In this document: piece by piece, positions 5,377-5,378 of the stretch
Numbering within the stretch: the first letter of the stretch is position 1
Layout: every line of letters starts with the position of its first letter
NCBI GenBank assembly: GCA_050743625.1
Contig: JBOGED010000387.1
Span: forward strand, 1-5,378
Direction: 5' to 3'
DNA length: 5,378 nucleotides
Source of the DNA: JBOGED01 sp050743625
Lineage (GTDB): Bacteria; Actinomycetota; Nitriliruptoria; Euzebyales; Egibacteraceae
The notes under the pieces: model-generated
Databases searched by the model: none
What the model was told of the DNA's origin: nothing
What the model saw: only the letters and a program-made list of their open reading frames with translations
Program-made: the position numbers and the translations under genes

Positions 5377-5378
5377 TT

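Noticed and set aside
5261..5378. Plus-strand frame from ATG 5261 open to the window end (MAAGAAAPEDENQANQ...)
   Set aside because: There is no Shine-Dalgarno, it starts inside a GC-rich stem and crosses the right terminal repeat. It could be a gene start only if the sequence to the right shows a long frame.

Overview
The window looks like chromosomal DNA from a high-GC actinomycete. Codons end mostly in G or C, GTG starts are common, genes overlap by four bases, and the transporter gene reaches about 80% G+C in a stretch I counted (661-720: 48/60). No rRNA, tRNA or CRISPR array was seen.

Minus strand, 3560 to 1: a compact operon for phosphonate (C-P bond) biosynthesis. In transcription order it holds phosphonopyruvate decarboxylase (ppd), a 2-aminoethylphosphonate:pyruvate aminotransferase (phnW-like), an EamA/DMT-type membrane transporter, and PEP mutase (pepM), which runs off the left edge. 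The genes are 4 nt apart (ppd/phnW) or overlap as GTGA and ATGA (phnW/transporter, transporter/pepM). PepM would turn PEP into phosphonopyruvate, Ppd would decarboxylate it to phosphonoacetaldehyde, and the aminotransferase would make 2-aminoethylphosphonate (AEP). The transporter could export AEP or a product made from it. As written, ppd and the transporter gene each carry one surplus base. Each is therefore frameshifted while the coding signal on both sides stays intact, so this is either recent decay or a sequence error.

Centre, 3561-3812: a 252-bp divergent control region. Next to the regulator gene are two tandem copies of a TATAGTT-N6-AACTATA palindrome, 28 bp apart, overlapping candidate promoters in both directions. 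Closer to ppd are a perfect 11-bp inverted repeat and a tandem 11-bp direct repeat.

Plus strand, 3813-5124: a PadR-family regulator followed 34 nt later by a class I SAM-dependent methyltransferase, probably one operon. The layout suggests that PadR represses itself and possibly the phosphonate operon. Whether the methyltransferase acts on the phosphonate product is open.

Right end, 5125-5378: no convincing gene. A 44-bp interrupted palindrome starts 5 nt after the methyltransferase stop, and a 13-bp perfect inverted repeat (5161-5173 / 5364-5376) encloses about 216 bp with nested inverted repeats, reminiscent of a MITE or an insertion-sequence remnant.
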